Source of the DNA: Beroe forskalii
Lineage: Eukaryota > Ctenophora > Nuda > Beroida > Beroidae
Direction of reading: 5' to 3'
Assembly (NCBI GenBank): GCA_011033025.1
Contig: WFMF01000146.1
Span: forward strand, 310,001-374,000
DNA: 64,000 bases
Shown here: in pieces, positions 34,401 through 45,500 of the stretch
Position numbering within the stretch: the stretch's first letter is position 1
How the letters are laid out: each line of letters starts with the position of its first letter
Program-made: the position numbers and the translations under genes
The notes under the pieces: generated by a model
Told to the model about the DNA's origin: nothing
Databases searched by the model: none
Seen by the model: only the letters and a program-made list of their open reading frames with translations

Positions 34401-36860
34401 GAATCTTGTTTCTGACAACCAACCCGGTTTCGGGGCATCCACTAATCGAAGATTTGTAATTAGAGAGCCACTACTAAAAAGTGTTGTACCTAATATCATA
34501 GCATTTGCATAATTTTGAGTGGGACAAGACAGTTTGAATTTCAAACAAAACATTGCACACCATAATAGAATTTATAGCGATGACTTTTAAACAAACAATG
34601 GCTTAATGGTTTAAATCTAATTTTACAATTTGAAACAGATGGCCATAGAATCATGTAACAAACAAATAATACAAGACATTAACAATACAATACCGCCAAT
34701 TTCAACTGAAATTCAATTTAAAAATGCACTGGCTTAGAACCAAAATATTATAAGTAGGTCTGTGGGTACCTACCAACAAATAACAATACAAAATCAGGCG
34801 TTTATAATGGGGTCACTGCATTTAAAATCATTATAGCACAAGGTTTAGTCATTACTCAGTACAGTGTAATAGGATTAAAGATGAGGATTATAGTTACTGA
34901 GGATAACTGAGGATTACTGAGGATAACTGAGAATTACTGAAGATTACTGAGGATTACTGAGGATTTCTGAAGATATCACTTACACTTGCTCGTCCAGCTG
35001 CAGCTTTGTCTTGACCACCCAGAATGGATTCATCGCCAGAGCGTTGATCACCCCAGCAACAGTGCCTGAAATCCAGTTCAATAACAGGCATGTTTGCTTA
35101 CGTGGTAAAATGGCACTGATTTACAAACATTAGCCATTGACTGAATCTTAAGGTGAGATATATCGATGGGTTGTACTCCTTGATTATACTATGATCTTAT
35201 GATGAAGGATTACTAAAATAGGGTAAAATATAGGCTACAAGTACAGATTTTCCAGCAGAAAGGAACAAATTTAAGATACTCTTTAATAATGAAGCTTCAC
35301 TTTACCTGCAGTAAGATTGACAACTTGCCCTTGGGAGCACACATTCTTAAGATGTTTCCTGCACTGTGCATTAGCTGCAAAGAACAGAGCCTTGCTGGGG
35401 ACTACAGCTGCCAAGGATGGAGTTAGACCTTTGAACAGAGACCTGTGGGATTTTTATTTCATTAAAACTAATCTTCATTATTGTGGTAATTCAGCAACAA
35501 TAGTATTTTTTTAATTTAAAATCACAAATAGTATACACATCAAATTATACATTGTCACTCGCCCTATATAAAATATTGTGGCAAGAATATTGGTATTGAA
35601 GAATAATTGGCAAATAATAAATCCTTTTCCTGACACATTTGGCTACTTAATAAAGTACCTGTATCCCTCCTTTTTGACAATCTCTAACCATACAGTTCTG
35701 AAACTGTTCTCATTTATACACTTGGCTTGAACTGCTTTTGTTGATTTCAAGGAATATGTGGAGATAGATGATTGTCGGCGAGTTTTCAACAATTCAATAG
35801 GTGATGTTACTATGACACCAATAGAACCACCAATTCTGAAAAGTTACATAACAGTTTTTGCTTATCTGTTCTCAAATAAACATTGCAACTTGTCAATAGT
35901 TTAGTTGATCATGAAATTTCATCATCATGGATATGCAAATTTGGTAAGGACTAAGGTTACACAATTTGTGTATGACCAACTTTAGATTGAAATTACCGAA
36001 TAACATACAATGAAACCAGAAATTATTGATAGAACAATCAAATCAGATGCAATCAATAATTGATTGATTGATCATCACAGTGAAAGTTTTATGAATGTAC
36101 CTTCTAAACAACTAAACAAGGAACCTAAAATTTCTACATAAAAATCCATCCATAGGCCTATATGTTCAGGCATATATGTTCAGTGTGTGTTTTAGATGCC
36201 ATTTAAAGTACATCCCATTATGAAAAGCCCATCAAAACGTGCCAAAACTATATTTGCAATTGCTACACAATTTGATTTGATCACACCTTGTTATTTAATG
36301 ACAATATTTTTCGTATAGCTGTGCATTGGTTTGTGTTGGCATACACATGCAGAGTGAGGAGAGTGCATGCATTGGTTGTTTTATGTGACTCCCATGATTG
36401 AAAATTTTCAATGAATTAAAATATAATTTTCATTAATTTGAATTGCATGGGTCAAAATTTGTCAGAGGCACAGTGTAGCAGCTGCATATTAGCATGCCAA
36501 CCAGGCCTACTGATATTTGATATCAGCAAGCCTGATTCAAACAAATTATTTGTTAGAAATACTGTAGTAACTGTAATTATAATGACGAAAGCTGTTGTGA
36601 GCTATTGATATTTGTTTGACTAATCATTTGTGAAAATATCCTTTGACCTGTGAACCATAGAAGTTAAATTCCATAATGTCCAATTCATATTATGTCCAAT
36701 TCATATTATGTGTTTCACTGAAACACTACAAATTTTTCAAACAAGCTGGTAGAAATATTAATTTAATTCCATCAACCTAAACTTAAGTACTATCCAAGTA
36801 TTAAGGTACTTACGCTCCAGCAGAGATGTGAACCAAAGGGTGGACCTCTATATTCTTCAT
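19139..36860 (-). CDS. SLC25A36: Mitochondrial carrier, SLC25A33/36 type (pyrimidine nucleotide carrier), 8 exons
   Basis: Carriers of this group exchange pyrimidine (deoxy)nucleotides across the inner mitochondrial membrane. Exons on the minus strand: 36814-36860, 35659-35835, 35306-35442, 34984-35065, 28215-28309, 27233-27340, 19693-19761, 19139-19416. The first seven join with GT/AG borders in one frame. The predicted length is about 330 residues; the family is usually about 310-320. All three carrier signatures are present: SPIELLKTRRQS, NPFWVVKTKLQLD and YPTEVIRTRLRED. The tryptophan in repeat 2 and YP.EV.RTRLRE in repeat 3 are typical of SLC25A33/36 and not of the folate carrier A32. 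The start exon MKNIEVHPLVHISAGA leads straight into the first helix. Two introns are large and hold repeat arrays. The join of exons 7 and 8 is not canonical. Confidence 0.88.
19693..19761 (-). CDS. SLC25A36: SLC25A33/36 exon 7
   Basis: 69 bp, acceptor TTTCAG, likely donor CCG|GTTAGT. It encodes AVHLSLSSCIAKMISNTIIY and PT, leading into the third signature. Confidence 0.8.
20774..25016. repeat. Palindromic satellite array, about 171-bp monomers in 343-bp dimers
   Basis: Two alternating monomer types share TCCCAAGTCTCATAAATGCG and GAGACTTGGGAT blocks. They form a 343-bp dimer (same block at 21542, 21885, 22228). The left part (about 20774-23370) is head to tail. From about 23440 the same dimers run in the opposite orientation to 25016, so the array is one large palindrome centred near 23400. 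Short open frames within it are by-products of the repeat. It lies in SLC25 intron 6. Confidence 0.92.
25897..26035. repeat. CAGACA-type simple repeat tract
   Basis: Imperfect runs of ACAGACAGACAA. A similar tract lies at 42138-42240. Confidence 0.65.
26165..26305. repeat. Three imperfect direct repeats of about 60 bp
   Basis: Blocks with TTTGAAAGGAGG, GTAAGC, TGTAGAA and GGAGGTTTAGCGT recur three times. Confidence 0.6.
27187..27246 (-). repeat. Direct duplication of the SLC25 exon 6 donor region
   Basis: GTTTACACTTACTGGGTATG plus AAGCT occurs twice, about 40 bp apart, so two GTAAGTG donors with identical upstream bases are available. Confidence 0.85.
27233..27340 (-). CDS. SLC25A36: SLC25A33/36 exon 6, donor region duplicated
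   Basis: 108 bp, phase 1 to phase 1. It encodes GSVEFGLYFLIYEDLKSAQI and YSLFDPQFRETSFIP. The donor GTAAGTG and the last bases of the exon are repeated 40 bp further into the intron. Confidence 0.82.
28215..28309 (-). CDS. SLC25A36: SLC25A33/36 exon 5
   Basis: 95 bp, phase 2 to phase 1, acceptor TTTCAG, donor GTACGT. It encodes CTRKNVLDTTKSLWRRGGLR and AFLRGATASVV. The preceding intron is 6.7 kb. Confidence 0.83.
28414..29598. mobile_element. GGCGCC-rich palindromic element with perfect 8-bp target duplication
   Basis: The ends GGCACATTACCACTT and AAGTGGTAATGTGCC are perfect inverted repeats flanked on both sides by ATCATACG (28406-28413 and 29599-29606). Internally the element is built from runs of AGGCGCCTAT, GGCGCCGAT and CGCCGAATCGG and folds on itself almost everywhere. 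The centre is telomere-like. It has no ORF of note. An 8-bp duplication fits hAT-, P- or Merlin-type integration. It sits in SLC25 intron 4; the same intron's 3' end lies at exon 5. Confidence 0.88.
28885..29108. repeat. Inverted telomere-like repeats at the centre of the GGCGCC element
   Basis: 28885-28975 is G-rich (GGTTAGGGTTTGGGTTAGGG and variants). 28995-29108 is C-rich (CCCTAACCCTAACCCCAACC and variants). The two halves are inverted with respect to each other. Confidence 0.85.
30263..30410. mobile_element. Degenerate MITE of the GGGATCGTTCA family
   Basis: The left end AAAGGGATCGTTCATAATAT and right end ACGCAATATGTAACGATCC match the intact copy at 60309-60470. Confidence 0.7.
30428..30471. 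repeat. Two adjacent poly-C runs
   Basis: Runs of 13-14 C, each followed by CTAG, separated by TTTTGAAAAG. Confidence 0.7.
31773..31920. repeat. Direct repeat with CCCGTTGGGCCTGC hairpin, copy 1
   Basis: GCAGGCCCGTTGGGCCTGC, then CGGCGCTGCTACGCAGCACC, then TTTTACCGCATCAAAAAA. The same order returns at 32558-32705. Possibly terminal pieces of a transposon; the DNA between them has no recognisable gene. Confidence 0.7.
32558..32705. repeat. Direct repeat with CCCGTTGGGCCTGC hairpin, copy 2
   Basis: Same block order as copy 1, preceded by TTACGAAATTATATATAAGA. A CpG-rich stretch follows (32720-32830). Confidence 0.7.
33695..34078 (-). other. 127-codon open frame with membrane-like segments, possible GPCR remnant
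   Basis: The frame is hydrophobic in the middle (LYNILWTALIYACLHVSILY) and ends with NDILRWLNCAVPCCIFIYEP, which loosely resembles TM7 of rhodopsin-type receptors (L.WLNS..NP.IY). There is no signal peptide, no further exon was found, and it sits inside the large SLC25 intron. It may be a chance ORF in AT-rich DNA. Confidence 0.2.
34984..35065 (-). CDS. SLC25A36: SLC25A33/36 exon 4 (repeat 2 signature)
   Basis: 82 bp, phase 1 to phase 2, donor GTAAGTG. It encodes GTVAGVINALAMNPFWVVKT and KLQLDEQ. Confidence 0.87.
35306..35442 (-). CDS. SLC25A36: SLC25A33/36 exon 3
   Basis: 137 bp, phase 2 to phase 1. It encodes SLFKGLTPSLAAVVPSKALF and continues to VVNLTA, the second helix pair of repeat 1 (SLFRGLxPxLxGxxPSxAxxF in the family). 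Confidence 0.87.
35659..35835 (-). CDS. SLC25A36: SLC25A33/36 exon 2 (carrier repeat 1 signature)
   Basis: 177 bp, phase 2 to phase 2, acceptor TTTCAG, donor GTACTT. It encodes IGGSIGVIVTSPIELLKTRR and a loop ending in EIVKKEGYR. Confidence 0.87.
36814..36860 (-). CDS. SLC25A36: SLC25A33/36 exon 1 (start)
   Basis: The ATG at 36860 gives MKNIEVHPLVHISAGA. The donor is GC|GTAAGTACC, phase 2. Joined to exon 2 it yields the usual H..AG...G carrier start. Confidence 0.8.
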
Positions 36861-39386
36861 ACAAAATCAGGTGATAGAAACCTGACTTTTGCTTGAGCTA
36901 TACAAGAAATGGGTCATAAATTCAAACAAATTATTATATAAGTGTATTATAATACCATTCAGTCTGATGGAGTCTATTAGGTGAAGTTTGATAGTCATAA
37001 CCAATCTATGACTTTATGAGATAATGAAACTCACAGGACAATTACTATTCTTTTTGAATCAGAGCTCCAAAGCAGAACGATTGAACAGACTAGTTCTCAC
37101 AAATGTAAAATATGAATTTTTAATTACAAAATTTCAAAACACAGAAATAAGATGTCTTTAGAAGAAGAGAAGCCACCAACAAGTTCGAACAATTATGTCA
37201 ATATGAATGAATTGAATCCATGGATACTAGTAGACATGATACAGGATGCTTAAAAATGCTTTGCTTTGATTTGGTCATAAACTAACTAATTAATCTAACT
37301 ACCACAAGAAGGGTTCAAATTTCATCTACAATTTGACCAGAGCTGTTTAAGTGTCTCACCCTGCTCTGCATAAACCAGGGCTATAGAATATAAGGTGAAT
37401 TCTGTCAAACTAGTTTAAAGACACAAGATTCTTCTGAACTAGAACTATTAGGTTGACTATCAATTATAGTCTCTGCATCAAAGTATGAACACCACAAATA
37501 TTTCTCAGCTTAGCAGCAGCATCAACAGAAATGATATTGTTGTCAAACAATGTCTAACTCGCTGAATCTGGTGCAAGCCCCTCAGCAGTTTGCTTCAAAT
37601 AATGGGTCTGATAACGTCGGAAACTCATACAAAACAAACTATTATTTAGGCAGAAGCATTAACAATTTACCATTAATATATTGATATAAGTCAATCACCC
37701 TTGTGTATGTTGCCAGACGTTGCCTGCCCCATATTTTTTTCGACTCTGCGAGTCGAGGCGCGCGCGCTTCGCGCGCGCGAGGGGGCCAGGAAACGCCTGG
37801 CAATGTGTATGTGCGCAGCTTGCGGAACACGTATACTTGAACTCGACTCCTGTTCGCGTTATGCACATCTGTGCGTGTTTAGGAAGTACGCTGCGCGGCG
37901 TTAAACGACAGAGATGCGCGCGCCGCGCGAATAACTAGGGATTTGGTTGGAGCTGGAGCAAAGCAAAGCTACGGCATGCGCATTTGTAAGATATATTATT
38001 TTGATTGCGCTGGTCGCGTTTTATCTATCCATGCCAGGCCATGTAGGATTGCACTTTGCAGGAATTTGATAAATTTCTCCCATGATCCCTGCGCGCAACA
38101 CTCGGAGGTTTGGAGGGTCGTGTTGCGTACGGAAAACGTTGCTCTAACCAGATCCCTAGTTTTACGCGCGCGCGCCGCATGACACCCCTGGTTAGGGGAT
38201 CAACGGAAAACGTTGCGTGCGCGGTGGAGGGTATGGTATTCCTAAGCCCGCATAGGTGTGCGTACGCGCGCCGCGCTACCCTACGCGCAACTCAGACAGG
38301 GATATACGTGTTTAGCAAGGTATGGTAACATCCTACAAGCGGCTTGTCAGACGATGTCTGACCCGCTGACGCAAGCCGCTGCGCGGCTTGCGTCAACGGC
38401 GCGTCGCTCGGAAGGGTCTATCAAGGATTGACAACGCGCGGCGTGCCGCGGATTTTCACGAATGACGAAGGTCTTTCAGCGACAGACATTTATTCGCGCC
38501 GCGCACCAATGTGTGTAGAGTGGGAACTTATGAAAATCGAGCGCTTTTTTATACTCTGGTTTTGAAGTGGCAAGCGCAGAGTCGTTTAACAATAAACTTA
38601 CTTTACTGTAGAGACTCAACTGCATTGAAGATTGTGATTGATATTCGATCATTGTTTCAATGTCCCACCCGAAGATTTATCTTAACATCGTTTCACTCCA
38701 ATTGCATTTGAGTGGTAAATGAAAATTTGTTGTGTGATATTTGAATTGTCCACGCCTACCCATATTAGCACGATTTTCTACTTTTAAAAGTAAATTGCCT
38801 TACACTGAATGTCCAATAGTCAGTATTTCGCAAGAAAACAATTTTTGGCTGATTTCCGTCAGCAAGACCTTCTTGTTTTGGTCGTTGAAAAAAACAACCA
38901 TGTGTGTCGTGGCAAATGCACAGGCATTGAACTTGTCCATGATTTTACTGTTCAATTATTGTTGATATGCCTTAGTATTGCACCCTTCTCCCCCAAGACA
39001 ACTTTGGAGGTGTATTTCATACTGTTTAAAAGGGCGTGGATGCTGGTCTGATGCATTACAGATCAAAGTTGACAACGGGGCTATTCCCCCGTCCAACTAG
39101 CTGAAAAAACGCTTTCCTCACGAAAATATAACAACTCAGCTTTTGGGTCTTTCGCCTATGGCTTTTTGCCATTAAGGATTTTCTTTCTTGTGTTCAACTA
39201 TGTCCCAATATTAAGATTCATTGGTTTACGATTTCAGATGAATTTTATGGGATTTGTGATTGATCTTCGATGGATGATTTCAATTATTAGAAGTAATTAT
39301 GGGGTAATAAGTATATATAATAGTAATTGATTTTGGTAATCCATCTTCAAATTTGAGATTAGATTGTAGTATTCAACGAAACCATC
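36861..39386. promoter_or_regulatory. Divergent intergenic region between the SLC25 gene and the multi-terminal-exon locus
   Basis: The SLC25 start (minus, 36860) and the transcription factor start (plus, 39387) face away from each other, so both promoters should lie here. No TATA box is convincing. A CpG-dense block (37700-38480) occupies the middle. Confidence 0.5.
37700..38480. repeat. CpG-rich cluster of palindromes
   Basis: Inverted pairs include TGTATGTTGCCAGACGTTGC with GCCTGGCAATGTGTATG, ACTAGGGATTTGGTTGGAGC with CTCTAACCAGATCCCTAG, the hairpin GAGGCGCGCGCGCTTCGCG, and the near-perfect palindrome ACGCAAGCCGCTGCGCGGCT. Open frames here follow from the high GC and are not considered genes. 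Confidence 0.7.
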
Positions 39387-39540
39387 ATGGCCTCGGCTGC
39401 TGGTCCCTTCCCTATTTACTACAACCCTGATGTACACAACTTCTACATAAAGCAGAAACAAGAGTTTCACTTCAATCAGAAAAGTGACAATGAGTTCCTC
39501 ATGTTTTTATTGGACACAGCAGTCAGAGTTATATCTATTG
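39387..39540 (+). CDS. Common exon 1 (N-terminal module)
   Basis: The ATG at 39387 opens 51 codons plus one base. The peptide MASAAGPFPIYYNPDVHNFY continues through a charged helix-like stretch to FLMFLLDTAVRVISI. I do not recognise the domain; its place corresponds to the BTB domain in lola. The donor is ATTG|GTGAGT, phase 1. Confidence 0.75.
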
Positions 39541-42500
39541 GTGAGTCTTTGAAGCCAAAATTCCTTCTCGATTTTGTACTTAAGCACATTTAGAAGCTGA
39601 TTTTTTTTCCGTTCTTGACATGCTGGGATATGTTTTTATTTTCATCTGCATACCGTCGTCCACAAGTTCTGCAATATGATCACCCATGTCTCTGTACTTT
39701 AAGTGATTAGTTAATCATATCTTCAGTGCAACACTTAGCACCAGTAATCGAAGCTGTGTCTGATGCCAGCGCAGATATCGATGAAATCGACGACCTATCT
39801 CCTGAAAATCACATAGCTTCTGCGACCTTATCCGGTAACTTATCAGGTTTAAAATTTGACACACATTTTCTCATTCAATAACAAATGCTGTAGAACAGTT
39901 TTTCATCAGTTAATTTTCAATTTTATGAATGTTGTTTGACTTGCAATGATACCATTTCTCGCTTCAGGTACCATGGAAGTAGACTCGACCACAGTCCCCC
40001 CGTTATCAGTTGAACTGGAGCAAATAAACCAGGAAATCACGAACTCTCAAATCAGTTCCAAATCTAACTTCTCAACGACCCGATACAAAGCTCCGACTTC
40101 TCTGGCACCTACCGAGCCTGAAGTCATTCAAACCACACCATTACTGCAAACATCAGCACCTGTACAGACTGTGTTACAGGCTCCTGTCTTGCAGGCACCA
40201 GCGCCTGTTCAAACTGTATTACACACGCCAGCGCCTGTACAAACTGTATTACAAGCGCCTGTTCAGACTTTGTTACAGACGCCTGCGCCTGTTCAGACTT
40301 TGTTACAAACACCAGCGCCTGTTCAGACTTTGTTACAAACACCAGCGCCTGTTCAGACTGTTCTTCAGAGCACTGTACAAACTGCCGCACCCCCCGTCTT
40401 TCAGCCAAACAAAGCGTCAGCTCCTCCAGTTTCCTCCAAACTAGACCACCCCACGCCGCCAACAGTCACCTCGTCCTCCTTATACAACGAACCCATCACG
40501 TTAACTCCGAATGTTCCTTCAACTCAGCAACCCTCCTCCGCGCAGTCCTCTGAGAATCTCCCCACCACTCTGTCTCCAGCCACACAACCCATCGCTCAAC
40601 CAGCCTCCAGCAACGATGTGAAAACAGAGCTGCCAGTCCCGGAAGTTATCGATATCAAGGAAGAAATGGATGATGTAGACGATCAAGGGACCGATTTACT
40701 GACCCAGGACAGTCTGCAGCAACTCATGTCTTCCATTTCTGCGACAGACGTTAGTTCAGGACTACAGAACTTTGTGCCCACCGCCACTCCCTCCAGTTTA
40801 CCTCCTTCTTTCTTAGATCGGACTTCTAAAAACCCTTTGTCGATGGTGGGAAGTCTGAATGCCGGGGATGGTCCGGGTCCTTCGGGGATCAACGTTCCAA
40901 ACATTCCAGAGAGCATGATGTAAGTCGTGTAGAAATCGCAGAGTAAGATAAAGTGTAATAAAGATTTGATACAAGTTATCATTGTTATTTGTTGTTGATC
41001 CACAAAATTCAATCTTATATTTTGATTCTAATTAGTACACTGCATTACATATTTAGAACAGTATTTTGGTGTTTGATGTTAGCACTTTTACAGGAAGAAC
41101 ATTAGCGACGCCGGACTAGCTGTTTCAAGCATCAAAGGACAAGCTAACCCAAGTAAGATTCTTTCTCTTTTGCAAGTAGAGCGGGAACCAGTACTCGAAT
41201 TCCTCCTTTTTCCTGCACCTTGTACAATGTACAATGTACAATGTACATTGTACCTACAGTGTACATTGTGCACACAGCAAATTTTAGAGGGATGCGGCGG
41301 CGTAATATTGCATTCATTGGCGGCTTTAAATCTGCTTTTCGAAAAATTCCAATAACAAACGCCCAAGGGATATAAAAATTGATGGGTCGTCATAACTGGG
41401 GCCTTTTCTACTGTTTGAAAATTTGTTTTTGGCACTGTACTGCTGTCGACAGTTAGATTTGTACATCATGTAAGACACGGCACAAAATGCTGAAATAAAT
41501 CAGCTTGATTAACTTGATTAATGGTTCCAAGCTCTACTTTAAATGTACAGGTTTACAACTTGCAGTGAAGCTTTTCAATACAATACCAACCTATATCTTC
41601 TAATCTATTTTCTACGCAATATGATAACAATAATGATATTAAAATTCGTATAGTTATACCCATTTGTTACGTAAGATCATCTATTGTATCACAATTTGAT
41701 GTTAATATATAAGTCGGCACTTGTAGCCAAACCATAAAAGTTGGTGGCAATTCCTTTGGTTCAGTTCTATTTCGATCCGTTGCGATTGGATTTGAGTGTG
41801 AAATATTATTCAACTCCAAATGTAGAAAATTTAATGAAAGGACAAATTGGAAAGCACCCAAAGCACCGAATTTTGCTAACATCTAAGCTTTATTTCTGGC
41901 CCTTCTGGCATTTTTCAAACTGTACCACATGATTTGTTGTTAAATTTTTTATTGCTGCAGACGGGGGTGTCTACCAAGCCTGTATTGGGTAATTTACCAG
42001 TAAGTTATAGTTGTGAAACTGGAGGAACTGTTTGTTGTAAGTCACGTCACAACTCATGCGTTTAACCCTTTCAAAACATACAAACTGACAGCTGCTAGAC
42101 ACATTGTTCAATAGCAGAAGTACAGACTCCAACAAACTGACAAACAGACAGACAGACAAACAAACATACATACAGACAATCACAGCCAAACAGACTGGCA
42201 AATATAATAGATAGTCACACTAAAACAGACACTCACAGACAATTCTTACTCAATAGAACCTCACTGACCCACTGGACCCAGTAGAAAACCCCACATTATC
42301 GACTGTGATCCCGCACTGCCCAAGGAACAGGTGCGTTGTAAGTCTTGTCATGGTGTAGTTTTCAGATGCTCTCATTTCCTTCTATTCCGTGCTCCATGCA
42401 TGTTTAAGATGCAAGGGTGTCCTTCTGCTCCCTATATTTATTGATCAATCATGTGCCGTATTTCCCGTTCATTTTAATTGGAATTAATGTTGCTCAATGT

Positions 42501-45500
42501 GTTAGTTTGTTATGCATACCGAAAAAAACTAATTGGTCTGCCTTCATTTTTGGCCGGCCCTTCGGAAAAATGTTTTAAGCTGTCGCCGAGCCAAGGAATT
42601 TTCTCTCAAAGATAGCCACAAAAGCCAATTTAAAATCAGTAAATTGCATCAAAAAACTCAAATGCCAGTCTTGTATCAAAATTGAGGTCCTTTACAATAA
42701 AGGAAACACTAAACACTGTATACTTATAATAACTGAAACATGCCATCCCAAACCTACCACCTCCCCGCCACAGCTACAGACACCAAGCCTCCAGACGACG
42801 CCCTCACTGCCCCAGCGGAATCTGACCAACCACCCAAGAGGAGAAGGCTTTCTACATCCCTTAATGAGGACGTCTTGCTGTACAACGAAGTCCGAGAGAG
42901 ATGCATCTCTGGGGAGCCGATGAAGGACGCTCTTGAGAGGTGTGGAAGTAAAAGGACCGCCTTCTACCAGATGAAACCCATCGTAGAGCTGCTCCTCACT
43001 GATCAGTTCCAGCAGCTGCTGAGTCAGGAGACACGGAAGAAGCAACTGAATGCAGCGTGTAGGGAGGCACTGGCTTCCTCTCCCTTCAAGAGAAAATGTA
43101 GCCACCTCAGAAAGACTGGCCGACTCCTCCCATCCAAATTGTTCTGAATTTACCAGTATAATCAGTTATAAGTAGTGTAAAATTTGCCACATTACGTGTG
43201 ATATGAGTTATGACATAATAACACGTCAATTGTTCGAGTATTACGTCATCTGGTCCTTGATCTGCAGTTCACTGTTCTTGTTGCATGTATTTGTAGTTTG
43301 AAGGCCCACCCCTCACCAGGAGGTCCACTGAGGTGGGACCGGAAGACAAGATCCCGGTGTGGAGCGCACCATGCTCCTCAGCTACCAGAATGTGTTAGCA
43401 GAGGTTAACAGCGGCGTCTCTATCAACCGAGCCATCGCCAAGCACCGCATCAATCGGTCCACCTTCTTCAGGTGGAAGTGGATTCTGGAATGGAGCTGGT
43501 TAACCCAAACCGTCACTTCTCACTCAGTAGAGAGCTGACTTCTAGAGACCTTTACGTGACCTGCAAGAGAGAACTTATGAGTGGGACCTCATACGAGGCT
43601 GCGTCACAGAAACGTCAGGACGGACTTCTACTCCCAATCCACCGGAGTCCCAGCGACACTACTAGTCTAAACGCCTTGCTATTCTAGGACCATTCTGGTT
43701 GGAGGAATTTGTCGCAGTTTTCTTGGTTTCTACCAGATTGTAACACCTGCTGGTTGTATGGCATGTTTGTACCAGTACTATCTAATTGCTGATAAACCGA
43801 GTGTCTCACTCCCCCATTGCTCTATACACGCTCCATCAAGGTCTGCTGCCTAAGTCTCCCAAAACACCCCGGTTTAGACGGACGGGATTTAAATGCTTGA
43901 ACGTCAAACAGTTTGCGCTCTTCCTTGTTGCCTGACCCTCTCAGTGTTCTGCGTTTGTGGGTTCTTTGTAGCGATGTCTAAGAATGCATGTGATTTGGCA
44001 TTATTCAATGGTTTTGAATCAGTTGTAACCAACTAATCAATCAGGCCCAATCAGCATCTGTGGCCGTGGTTTCACAATCTAGTTTACGCCGTGTATGTCC
44101 CAGGTGCGGCGTATTATGCTTTTATCCCATCGCCCTTAACATCAGCAGATCTGCAGATATCTGCGTAGAAATTTAGGAAAAATGGGATGATATTGTCATT
44201 TTTGGTGAAAGACTAGAAATAATTAAACACGGACAAGGTTATAGTTTAGTAGTTTTTAGTACTGGATTTGCGGCGCGAGTTTACGCTAATTCGCTAACTT
44301 ACCATTGATTATCAATCACAAGCACTGCACTTTGACAGCGTGGGAAAGCATAATACGCCGCGTAAACTCTTGGGCGTTACAGGGCGCAAACTCGTATCAG
44401 GGACAATACGCACCTGTGATACAATCTCATTTTGTGTCCCTTTTGTGTTTAATTCCGCACGTTTTATTGCGAAATCAATGTATGTTTTGAGCTTTTGTTT
44501 TGAGTGTCGTTTTAAATAAAACAGTATGTTTTTATTTTTACTAAATAAAACTGGAAATGTGATTCCGAACTTCTGTTAAAATAAAAGCTTAAAAGTAGAA
44601 ATCTGGAGTTTCAGAAGGAGTTCCTCTACAGTAACTACACTTCCCTAAATAGAGGTGAGTTGTTTGTTCACATCACAGTAAGACCACGTGTGTGTTTATC
44701 TGCATAGCTTCTTCTGAAATGCTTCCTCTAAGTCGCGAAATTTGTGAAAATATCCAATATTTAGATAGCAAGGGCATTTTGAAATTGTCCTGGTAACATA
44801 TCTAAGTGATAAGCTAATTGGAAATAATTTTCAAAGCTGGCGGCTAAAATAACCTGCCCCGGGCACAAAGTAATTTATTTGTCTAAATATTTAGCAAACA
44901 TTTCAGCGAATGATAACAATCAAGTGTTTCAATCAAGGAAGCTGTGTGGAATTGTGCGTCCTAGTTGTTGTATTTATGTTTGTGTATTTATGTTCGAACC
45001 TGAACCTATGTTTTCCGTTGAAATACCTAACGTCTGTTGCTAATACTTGAGGAGCTTCACTGCAATTTGTAGATTTGTACATATGCCTACTTGTGGAGCA
45101 CATTGCTAGCTCCATAGCATGACATATACCCAACTAAATCTTGGATCTCGGTAGAATCCTTGGTATAACTCATTGATTGAGTTTTCAATTTTGCAAAATG
45201 ATTTGTAACTTGAGAAAATTCAACAACTCCGGGATTCCCGAATATGTCTGAGAAGATTGCCAAGATTTAGATATTATCATCAAAATGGAGCTAGTGATGA
45301 TCTCCACATTTTGGTTTAATATAGGATTCATTTTCATGATATTATCTTATTCATTTTAATTTTACAACATTTATGGTCATAATTATCAATTTCATAATGC
45401 AATAATTGCTTCGCTTACAACCACTTGTTGTTGTTACCTCCTGTGACTTGTCCTCGGTCTTATGGTCGAATGCAGCACCTATAATCCAATCAAAAATAAA

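Larger units (their letters stand above)
29607..34983. other. SLC25 intron 4 outside the listed repeats, no further gene seen
   Basis: Mostly AT-rich sequence with MITE-like pieces. Near 34890-34970 is a short GAGGATTACT repetition just before exon 4. Confidence 0.5.

Noticed and set aside
41961-41992. Phase-compatible acceptor followed by ten codons and a stop, a possible short alternative end
   Set aside because: No domain and too short to separate from chance.
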